From Phosphitispora fastidiosa (GTDB lineage: Bacteria; Bacillota; Thermincolia; Thermincolales; UBA2595): a stretch of DNA of 64,000 bases. The stretch covers positions 43,603 to 107,602 of the forward strand of contig NZ_JAHHUL010000016.1 of NCBI RefSeq assembly GCF_019008365.1, written 5' to 3'. A model generated the notes under the pieces. The model searched no databases, was not told where the DNA came from, and worked only from the letters and a program-made list of their open reading frames with translations. Each line of letters starts with the position of its first letter. Positions within the stretch are counted from its first letter, which is position 1. Positions 26,033 through 32,567 of this stretch are shown one piece after another. The position numbers were made by a program, and so were the translations under genes.

Positions 26033-26950
26033 ATGATGAAAATTGACGTAATTAATGGACTGCTGGGATCAGGTAAAACGACATTTTTGTTAAATCTGCT
26101 GGAACAGAAGGACCTTTCGGAAAAAACTGCGGTTTTGGTAAACGAATTCGGGGAAATTGGCATTGACGGTGATATCCTCAGCGGACATGGAGCTACTGTG
26201 GTGGAACTCCCCAATGGATGCATTTGCTGTACCCTGACTGCCGACCTGCGCAGCCAGGTAAAGGAGATTGCCGAAAACTTTGCTCCTGACCGGCTGCTTA
26301 TTGAACCAACCGGTATTGCTACCATAAAGAATTTACTGGGCATTCTGAACAGCCTGAGTCTTGAAAAATACATTGAAGAGATCCGGGTTATGATGGTGAT
26401 AGATGCCGCCAATTTTCGGGAAATCGCTGCTCAAAACCGTGCTTTTGTGGAAAATCAGCTTAAGGCTGCACACACTATTATCATAAACAAATGTGACCGT
26501 GTAGATGCCGGTGAAATCAGCTGGATAACAGGCTTTATCAGAGAAATAAACAGAGCGGCGGGGATTTTGCTGACTATCCACGGGAGGGTTATGGGAAGAG
26601 ATTCAGCCCAGGCTGGAGCTTTAATTACTGAAGAACCCTTCACCCAGCTTCTTCCGGAAATGCCCCTGAAGGAGTACGAGCAGTTCAGTACCTCCGGCAG
26701 CGGTATTTTTAACCTGACAAAGCTGAGAGACCTGTTCGCGGAAATAAACCGCAACACTTTTGGGCTTGTTGACAGAGTAAAAGGTGTTTTTCAGGTTGCC
26801 GATGATGAATGGGTGCGCTTGGACCTGGCGTCACGTGAAATTGCAGAAGTGGAGCTGGAAAAGGGTTTAGCGTCCAGCAAGATTATAGTAATTGGTACGG
26901 ACCTCCGGAAGGATTTGCTCAAGGAAGAGATTTGGAAATGCCAGTTCTGA
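26033..26950 (+). CDS. CobW/P47K-family GTPase (metal or cofactor chaperone)
   Basis: A 305-residue P-loop GTPase starting MMKIDVING with GLLGSGKTT (Walker A), the metal-binding C-x-C-C motif in GCICCTL, IEPTG, and NKCD for guanine specificity. COG0523 members deliver metals such as Zn or Co, or support cofactor enzymes. Its place between mtaC and the corrinoid activase suggests a role in zinc loading of MtaA/MtaB or in corrinoid maturation; this is inference. The start at 26033 follows GAGGGGAG; an upstream in-frame ATG would include the hairpin and is unlikely. Confidence 0.85.
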   Translation: MMKIDVINGLLGSGKTTFLLNLLEQKDLSEKTAVLVNEFGEIGIDGDILSGHGATVVELPNGCICCTLTADLRSQVKEIAENFAPDRLLIEPTGIATIKNLLGILNSLSLEKYIEEIRVMMVIDAANFREIAAQNRAFVENQLKAAHTIIINKCDRVDAGEISWITGFIREINRAAGILLTIHGRVMGRDSAQAGALITEEPFTQLLPEMPLKEYEQFSTSGSGIFNLTKLRDLFAEINRNTFGLVDRVKGVFQVADDEWVRLDLASREIAEVELEKGLASSKIIVIGTDLRKDLLKEEIWKCQF

Positions 26951-26997
26951 AAATTGACAGACAAATAAGGTAAAACTGCCAAATAGGGAGTGGTAAT

Positions 26998-28632
26998 ATG
27001 GTTCAAACAGGTATCGCGCTTGATTTGGGAACCAGCGGCTTCCGAGGACAGGCCGTTGATCTGGAAAGAAAAGAAATCATTGCAACTGTGCTTACTGCTA
27101 GGCATCCTCTGCCAGGGGCAAATGTCATGGACCATCTGAACTTTGCCATCGAAGCCGGACTGGAAACAGCCCATGGTGTGGTAATTGAGACAGTTAACCA
27201 GGTTATCAGTACCCTGGGCATACCAACAGAAGACATAAAAAGAGTGGCTGTATGTGGAAACCCCATACAGTTATCATTGTTTGAAGGAATTGAAATTAGG
27301 GACCTGGCATATGCGGGTGAGCGCAAAAAGAAGCTGTTGGGAATTGTGCCGCCCAACAGGGATGCTAAAAAGCTGGCAGCTTCCGATATTGCCGGTCTGT
27401 TGCTGCCATCCGGTGTGGAAGTATACATTCCCGCGGCAGTAAAGCACGAAATAGGGGCTGACGCCCTGGCCATGATGGTTCAATCAGGACTGCTGGAAAA
27501 CAGTGATACTGCATTGGTTACCGATTATGGAACAAATGCTGAAATGGCGCTTAAAATAGGAGATAGGATAATTACGGGTTCCTGCGCGGCCGGACCGGCT
27601 TTGGAAGGACAGCATATTGAATTCGGAATGCTGGCGGCCCCGGGAGCCGTTCATGATATAGAAGCCGAAAAGGTTGGCTTTAGGTGTTATGTCCTGAACG
27701 AGAATATGCTCAGTGAACCGGGAGACCTGGTGGATATAACGGCAGGGACCGTTCTGGAAAAAGGAGCGGTAGGTGTTGCCGGAATTACGGGGACCGGTGT
27801 CATTTCAATTCTTTATGAGGGCATGGCCGCAAACCTTATTCGGCTTCCCCAAATCAAAACACCGCAGAAGAAAATACATCTGGGAAGAGATGTTGATTTT
27901 AATGAGCATGACATTATCGAAGCCGGTAAAGCAATAGGAGCAATCAGGGCTGGGTTTATCACCCTGGCAGCAGAGGCCGGGATAGAGCTGGAGGACATTA
28001 AGACCGCCTATATGGCCGGCGCTTCCGGAACTTATGTAAATGCGGGTAAGGCCCTGCAGGTTGGACTGGTGCCTCCGGGAGCCCAAAAAATCTATCAGGT
28101 TGGCAATACCTCACTGGCCATGGCCCGGGACATCGTGCTGGCTCCGCAGAAACTTTGGGATTTACAGGACCTGGCACGGGCCCTCAGGGCTAACCATTGT
28201 ATGTTTGGGGAATCCCAGGTCTTTGAACGGGCGTATCTGCTGGAATTATCCCTTTGGGGTGAAGGCATGCCCTGGGAACAGTATCATAAATTCAGCAGGA
28301 TGTATAAGCTGCCGCGTTTGATTGAACCATACGGAAAGCCTGAAATTATCAGGCTCTATGAACGAGACATCCCGGATTTGGGATACCGCGGAGTGTCCTA
28401 TATAGATATAGTCGGAAAACAGTGCCAGATACAGTTTGAAGGCTGTACCGGGTGCGGCGCCTGTGTGGCAAAGTGTCCTGAAAAAGCACTGCAGCTATTG
28501 TCGGAACAGCAGGGGATAATATTGATCAGGCCTGACAGGTGCAACGGCACTGCCTGCAAGAGATGTGAAATAAGCTGCCCGCAAAAGGTCTTTGAGTTCG
28601 CCTTGATTCCTTTCAGTCCTAAAGGCTGCTAA
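26998..28632 (+). CDS. corrinoid protein reductive activase, RamA/RACo-type
   Basis: A 544-residue ASKHA-type ATPase that uses ATP to reduce inactive Co(II) corrinoid back to Co(I). It opens with the phosphate-binding DLGTSGFRG, continues with DYGTNAEM, GPALEG and GASGTYVNAG, and ends with two [4Fe-4S] motifs, CTGCGACVAKCP and CNGTACKRCEISCP. Acetogen RACo proteins usually carry an N-terminal [2Fe-2S] domain; here that is absent and the C-terminal ferredoxin is the RamA arrangement. The cluster context (mtaA, mtaB, mtaC) fits well. A terminator follows. Confidence 0.9.
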   Translation: MVQTGIALDLGTSGFRGQAVDLERKEIIATVLTARHPLPGANVMDHLNFAIEAGLETAHGVVIETVNQVISTLGIPTEDIKRVAVCGNPIQLSLFEGIEIRDLAYAGERKKKLLGIVPPNRDAKKLAASDIAGLLLPSGVEVYIPAAVKHEIGADALAMMVQSGLLENSDTALVTDYGTNAEMALKIGDRIITGSCAAGPALEGQHIEFGMLAAPGAVHDIEAEKVGFRCYVLNENMLSEPGDLVDITAGTVLEKGAVGVAGITGTGVISILYEGMAANLIRLPQIKTPQKKIHLGRDVDFNEHDIIEAGKAIGAIRAGFITLAAEAGIELEDIKTAYMAGASGTYVNAGKALQVGLVPPGAQKIYQVGNTSLAMARDIVLAPQKLWDLQDLARALRANHCMFGESQVFERAYLLELSLWGEGMPWEQYHKFSRMYKLPRLIEPYGKPEIIRLYERDIPDLGYRGVSYIDIVGKQCQIQFEGCTGCGACVAKCPEKALQLLSEQQGIILIRPDRCNGTACKRCEISCPQKVFEFALIPFSPKGC

Positions 28633-28654
28633 AAATTTTACAACCTCCTCAAAA

Positions 28655-28704
28655 GGACCGTTTCCCTTTAATTTAAAGGTTTAATACGGTCCAATTTCTT
28701 TTCA
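28655..28704 (+). terminator. terminator after the corrinoid activase gene
   Basis: GGACCGT pairs with ACGGTCC, with an inner CCTTTAA/TTAAAGG stem, followed by AATTTCTTTT. It closes the methyltransferase island. Confidence 0.8.
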
Positions 28705-28723
28705 TAGGGGATGTTTCCGGTAA

Positions 28724-28775
28724 TTGACAGGGAGTGTTTCCGGTAGTATAATTTAAATCAGAAAGATTCTGATTT
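28724..28775 (+). promoter_or_regulatory. promoter and palindromic operator of the Fur-family gene
   Basis: TTGACA (28724-28729) and TATAAT (28747-28752) are 17 bases apart, both perfect. Immediately after the -10 lies the palindrome AAATCAGAA-N3-TTCTGATTT (28755-28775), placed where a repressor would block initiation. Autoregulation by the Fur-family protein is likely. Confidence 0.8.
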
Positions 28776-28790
28776 GGGAGATGTAGAGCT

Positions 28791-29213
28791 ATGATATATG
28801 AGAGCATACTTGAACAGCTATCTACCCAAAAATGTAAACTTACCCTGCAGAGAAGAGAACTGTTAAAGATTCTGATCAGGGCCAAGACCCCGCTGGCTGC
28901 CCGGGAAATCTATGACCGGATGATGAAGAAATATCCCAGTATGAGTTTTGATACGGTTTATCGTAACCTAAGCCTGTTACAGGACCTGCATATTGTCAAC
29001 CGGCTGGATTTTCAGGAGGGCCGCAGCAGGTATGAACTTAACCGCACCCAGGACCATCACCATCACCTGGTATGTTTGAAATGCGGGGGTACCTGGAAAC
29101 TTAGGGCCTGCCCGCTGGAAGGTATTAATATTAACAATACGGTCCCTGAAGATTTCAAGGTAACTACCCACCGGTTTGAAGTCTTCGGCTACTGCAGGCA
29201 GTGCAGGCAGTAG
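28791..29213 (+). CDS. Fur-family metal-responsive repressor (Zur-like)
   Basis: A 140-residue Fur-superfamily protein: winged helix with MSFDTVYRNL, the metal-site segment QDHHHHLVCLKCG, and the structural zinc cysteines CLKC and CRQC. The paired CxxC motifs and the cluster of histidines fit Zur or Fur; PerR is less likely. Its promoter is directly overlaid by a palindrome and an exporter-like gene follows, so it probably controls a metal transport unit. The sensed metal cannot be told. Confidence 0.88.
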   Translation: MIYESILEQLSTQKCKLTLQRRELLKILIRAKTPLAAREIYDRMMKKYPSMSFDTVYRNLSLLQDLHIVNRLDFQEGRSRYELNRTQDHHHHLVCLKCGGTWKLRACPLEGININNTVPEDFKVTTHRFEVFGYCRQCRQ

Positions 29214-29280
29214 GTATTTTGATATTTTAATGCCAGATGGAGTTTAGGCAGTTTGTCAGAAAAGTGAGGGAGCTATCCAA

Positions 29281-30282
29281 ATGAAGGAACTTATTATTGA
29301 TGCTTTAATTGATTCAGCCATTATGATACCTTTTTTGCTGGTAATATATATTGGTATCGAATACCTTGAAATAAGAATGGGAGGCAGAATAAGGCAAAAG
29401 GTTCAGAATGTGGGCAAAGCCGGCCCCGCAGTTGGTACGGTTTTCGGAGTGGTTCCCCAGTGCGGGTTTTCGGTAATTTCTGCTGCCCTTTATTCCAAAA
29501 GGCTGATTACCATGGGAACTCTACTGGCAGTTTACCTGTCAACCTCTGACGAAGCAATCCCCATTATTCTGGCCCAGCCGGAAAAGATTGGAGTGCTGTT
29601 GCCTCTTCTGGCGGCCAAAGTATGTATCGCCTTAATTGCGGGATATTCTGTTGACCTTATACTGTCAAGGTCAGGAAAAGCCGCCGTTGAACGTGAAACA
29701 TGTGCATCTCGGACCGGCAGCGAAGACGGGAACCACAGCGGCGCTGAACACGGGACTTACTCCCATGGGCACAGCCATAAAGATACCCAGATTCCGGACG
29801 CTGGAGAATGGGGTAAGGCCCTGATGCAGCATTCCAAGAATGAACATATAGGCTGCTGTGGACATAGCTGTACCCCGGATAAGAATGACATCAGGCAGTG
29901 GATTATTCACCCTGTTGTCCACACAATTAAGGTTTTTGGCTTTATTTTTGTGGTGACATTGTTTCTAAACTACATTATCTTTCAGGTGGGAGAAGAAAAC
30001 CTGGGGAAATTTTTATTGGGGAACAGTACGTTCCAGCCTTTTCTGGTCGCCCTTATCGGGCTGATACCCAATTGTGCCGCATCTGTGGCAGTAACTGAGG
30101 TATTCCTCAAGGGGGGGATAAGTTTCGGTTCTGCGGTTGCCGGACTCTCGTCAGGCGCCGGTCTGGGGATACTGGTTCTTTTTAAGGAAAACAGGAACCT
30201 CAGGGAAAACCTCCTTATCACAGGGCTGCTTTTTGGGATTAGTGTGGCTGCAGGCACGATTCTGCATATTATCAATTTATAG
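29281..30282 (+). CDS. putative heavy-metal/arsenic exporter, ArsP_2 (10-TM) family
   Basis: A 333-residue permease of two repeated halves, each with a V-x-P-x-C-G-F/I-P-N-C-A-A type motif (VVPQCGFS near residue 58 and LIPNCAAS near 261). The halves are joined by a hydrophilic loop rich in His and Cys (HGHSHK, GCCGHSCTP), a probable metal-binding segment. From the family name this is an efflux permease for arsenic or divalent metals, but function is poorly tested. It follows the Zur-like gene in the same direction after 67 bases. Confidence 0.75.
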   Translation: MKELIIDALIDSAIMIPFLLVIYIGIEYLEIRMGGRIRQKVQNVGKAGPAVGTVFGVVPQCGFSVISAALYSKRLITMGTLLAVYLSTSDEAIPIILAQPEKIGVLLPLLAAKVCIALIAGYSVDLILSRSGKAAVERETCASRTGSEDGNHSGAEHGTYSHGHSHKDTQIPDAGEWGKALMQHSKNEHIGCCGHSCTPDKNDIRQWIIHPVVHTIKVFGFIFVVTLFLNYIIFQVGEENLGKFLLGNSTFQPFLVALIGLIPNCAASVAVTEVFLKGGISFGSAVAGLSSGAGLGILVLFKENRNLRENLLITGLLFGISVAAGTILHIINL

Positions 30283-30474
30283 GCATTATTTTCAAAAAGG
30301 CGGTTTTCATTTAAATGGTCAACAAGTGATTGTTATTGGCTGCGCGAGCAAATGCCGCGACTGATAACGTCTTTTTTTTGCATGAATTGGGTTTCGAATT
30401 ATTTATGCATTTTTCGGTCATACTATTATAGACCACAGGTGACACGGGGAAGTCAGGACTTGGAGGTAACAGAT

Positions 30475-30966
30475 GTGCTCAAAGGGAGGGAAATAATAAG
30501 CCTGCCGGTGATTGCTTTAAACAGTGGGAAGCAGCTTGGAGAAGTCAAAGACCTGATTTATGATTTTAGCGAAAACAGGGTTGTCGGTTACATTGTCGAG
30601 AATGGCGGGTGGCTTAGGAATTGTAAGGGGTTTCTTCACGAGGACGTTTTCAGGCGTGAAAATGAAAGCCTTATTATAGCTGATGAATCTGTAATCAAAC
30701 CAATAAAATCTATCCCTGCTTTAAAGAAAACAGTGAGCGAACAAAGAGATATCAGGGGCCTGCGCGTTGAATACGAGGATGGCAGGAGCATCGGGGTAAT
30801 TCGGGATCTGATTCTTGATGAAAAAACCGGGGAGATAACAGGTTATGAGATTTCGGACGGGATTATCGAAGACCTGCTCAAGGGGCGGTTTTCGATACCT
30901 AATACAGATGTCAGCATTGGTCCGGACCGGATCATTGCTTCTTCTGAAATTAGCGGGATAACTTAA
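30475..30966 (+). CDS. PRC-barrel domain protein
   Basis: A 163-residue protein of two PRC-barrel repeats (IALNSGKQLGEVKDLIYD near the start and VEYEDGRSIGVIRDLILD later). Such proteins occur in RNA processing and in photosynthetic reaction centres, but many Firmicute copies, often beside YtxH-like and AI-2E genes, lack an assigned role. I place the start at GTG 30475 because GGAGG lies eight bases before it; the longer open frame from 30352 has no ribosome site and an unconvincing N-terminus. Confidence 0.7.
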   Translation: MLKGREIISLPVIALNSGKQLGEVKDLIYDFSENRVVGYIVENGGWLRNCKGFLHEDVFRRENESLIIADESVIKPIKSIPALKKTVSEQRDIRGLRVEYEDGRSIGVIRDLILDEKTGEITGYEISDGIIEDLLKGRFSIPNTDVSIGPDRIIASSEISGIT

Positions 30967-30978
30967 AGGAGGGAAAAC

Positions 30979-31149
30979 ATGATGAACTGTCCTGCCTGTG
31001 GCAGCAAGGCTACCGGAAGGGTAGGGGTGGACCAGTATTACTGCTGGGACTGCTGTGTGGAATATAGTTTAAAAAGAAATGAAGTTAATATCTTTGAAGT
31101 AGCAGAAGACGGTACCCTGATGGTTTTGGGCGCTCAGGAAGAAATTTAG
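30979..31149 (+). CDS. small zinc-ribbon protein, 56 residues
   Basis: MMNCPACGSKATG followed by YYCWDCCVEY gives two CxxC knuckles, the pattern of a minimal zinc ribbon. A good AAAGGAGGG precedes the ATG, 13 bases after the PRC-barrel gene. The C-terminus is acidic without motifs. It is probably translated with its neighbours; its role is unknown. Confidence 0.7.
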   Translation: MMNCPACGSKATGRVGVDQYYCWDCCVEYSLKRNEVNIFEVAEDGTLMVLGAQEEI

Positions 31150-31172
31150 AATTCGATAAAGGGGGTGAGTAC

Positions 31173-31358
31173 ATGCGCAAGGGATTTTGGAACGGTTTAC
31201 TTACAGGCGGTATTGCAGCAGTAGTTTTGACAATGTTTATGGCACCCCAGTATAAGAAGCAAAGAGGACCTATGTTAAAGGACTCCAGGATGGTCAAAAG
31301 AGGAGCGCGAAGGGTTATCAAAGGGGCAAAAAAAATGGCTGATGACTGGATGAAATAA
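31173..31358 (+). CDS. small YtxH-like membrane protein
   Basis: A 61-residue protein with one N-terminal membrane segment (GLLTGGIAAVVLTMFMAP) and a strongly basic tail (KRGARRVIKGAKK), as in short YtxH-type proteins. GGGGGTGAG precedes the ATG. It lies between the zinc-ribbon and AI-2E permease genes, likely one operon. No function known. Confidence 0.65.
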   Translation: MRKGFWNGLLTGGIAAVVLTMFMAPQYKKQRGPMLKDSRMVKRGARRVIKGAKKMADDWMK

Positions 31359-31361
31359 AAA

Positions 31362-32411
31362 ATGGACAGGACAAATACCAAAACAGTGTACCGGCGATTG
31401 TTTCTGGGAACAGTATCAATTGCCGGCTTGTACTTTCTTTACAGGGTTAAAATCATCTTTATTCCATTTATTCTGGCCTTTTTTATTGCCTACCTCCTGA
31501 ATCCCTTGGTGCACTATGTTGAAAACAAAAAAGTCCCCAGAGGGTTGGCAATACTTCTGGTATATATGGTGGTATTCTGTGTGGTGACCTCAGTAATGGT
31601 TTTTGGTGTTCCATTTATTGTCGAGGAATTTAACCGGCTGGGGAAGGTTATTCCCAGGCTGACTGCGGAAATCAGGGGAATTATTACTGATATTGAAGGC
31701 AGCTACAGCAGGTTTAAGCTGCCACAGGGGATCAGAGATGTAATTGACGAGCAAATTGAACAGGGAGAAGCCTTGCTGACAAGTATTATCAGGGCAGCAG
31801 CAGATTCGTTGGTCAAGTTGTTTTCTTACCTGCTGGGACTGATTATTGCCCCATTTTTTGCGTTTTATATGCTCAAGGATGCGGAACAGATAAAAAACTC
31901 CTTTATATTAACCATTCCACGCAGATACCGCAGTGATGTCATGGCTGTCTTCAGAGACATGGATGAAATCATCAGCGGCTTTCTCAGAGGGCATGTGACA
32001 ATATCCTTGATTGTAGGTCTGCTGACTGGGGCAGGCATGTACCTGGTGGGAGTGGAATTTGCCTTCATCATCGGGCTGATTGCCGGGATAGCCGAACTGG
32101 TCCCGTATTTGGGACCTTTTATCACTGCTGTGCCGGCGGTATCACTGGCCCTGCTTGATTCTCAAAAGACTGCGGTTTACGCCATTATAATTATCCTGAT
32201 AGTGCAGCAGTTGGAGAATGCTGTGATTTCACCTAAAATTCTTGGAAAAAGCCTTGGGCTGCATCCGCTGGTAGTGATTTTTGCGCTCCTGGCAGGGGGC
32301 GAAATCTATGGTTTCGCCGGTATCCTTCTGGCAGTACCGGCTGCAGCGGCGCTGAAAGTGATTCTGCGCTATGTTTATCTAAAGCTGGTAGACGAGAAGG
32401 ATACCGGTTAA
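31362..32411 (+). CDS. AI-2E family permease
   Basis: A 349-residue membrane protein of the TqsA/YtvI/PerM family (PF01594): N-terminal membrane segments (IIFIPFILAFFIAYLLNPLV), a long cytoplasmic or periplasmic central region, then LIIAPFFAFYMLKD and the conserved C-terminal block EL-V-P-Y-L-G-P. Despite the name, members include Na+/H+ antiporters and exporters, so substrate is open. It starts four bases after the YtxH-like gene. The alaS promoter lies right behind its stop. Confidence 0.88.
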   Translation: MDRTNTKTVYRRLFLGTVSIAGLYFLYRVKIIFIPFILAFFIAYLLNPLVHYVENKKVPRGLAILLVYMVVFCVVTSVMVFGVPFIVEEFNRLGKVIPRLTAEIRGIITDIEGSYSRFKLPQGIRDVIDEQIEQGEALLTSIIRAAADSLVKLFSYLLGLIIAPFFAFYMLKDAEQIKNSFILTIPRRYRSDVMAVFRDMDEIISGFLRGHVTISLIVGLLTGAGMYLVGVEFAFIIGLIAGIAELVPYLGPFITAVPAVSLALLDSQKTAVYAIIIILIVQQLENAVISPKILGKSLGLHPLVVIFALLAGGEIYGFAGILLAVPAAAALKVILRYVYLKLVDEKDTG

Positions 32412-32416
32412 ATGCC

Positions 32417-32445
32417 TTGACAACAGTAGCAGCTTTAGGTATAAT
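32417..32445 (+). promoter_or_regulatory. sigma-A promoter of alaS
   Basis: TTGACA and TATAAT with a 17-base spacer, both perfect. The expected transcript start is near 32452, only about 35 bases before the T-box sequence. Confidence 0.82.
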
Positions 32446-32485
32446 TTTAGCGAATTTGTAAATTACCATTCATTTACTGTTTACC

Positions 32486-32553
32486 AGGGTGGTGCCGCGA
32501 AAGACAGCCTTTCGTCCCTGGAGTGTTGTTCACTTCGGGCGAAAGGCTTTTAA
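32486..32553 (+). promoter_or_regulatory. T-box antiterminator/terminator module before alaS, stem I apparently absent
   Basis: AGGGTGGTGCCGCG (32486-32499) closely matches the T-box consensus AGGGUGGNACCGCG, and its UGGU bulge can pair with the ACCA end of tRNA-Ala. CGTCCCT at about 32513-32519 closes the antiterminator. The competing terminator pairs GCCTTTCG with CGAAAGGC, followed by TTTT. The usual specifier stem I would need roughly 100-150 bases upstream, but the strong promoter lies only about 40 bases before the T-box. Either a further-upstream promoter exists or this is a minimal form. Confidence 0.75.
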
Positions 32554-32567
32554 GTCAGGAGGTAAAT

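Noticed and set aside
17915..28632. Pyrrolysine (UAG) methylamine methyltransferase such as MttB, MtmB or MtbB in the corrinoid island
   Set aside because: The only substrate methyltransferase is MtaB, with methanol-type zinc ligands; no gene with an internal TAG was found.
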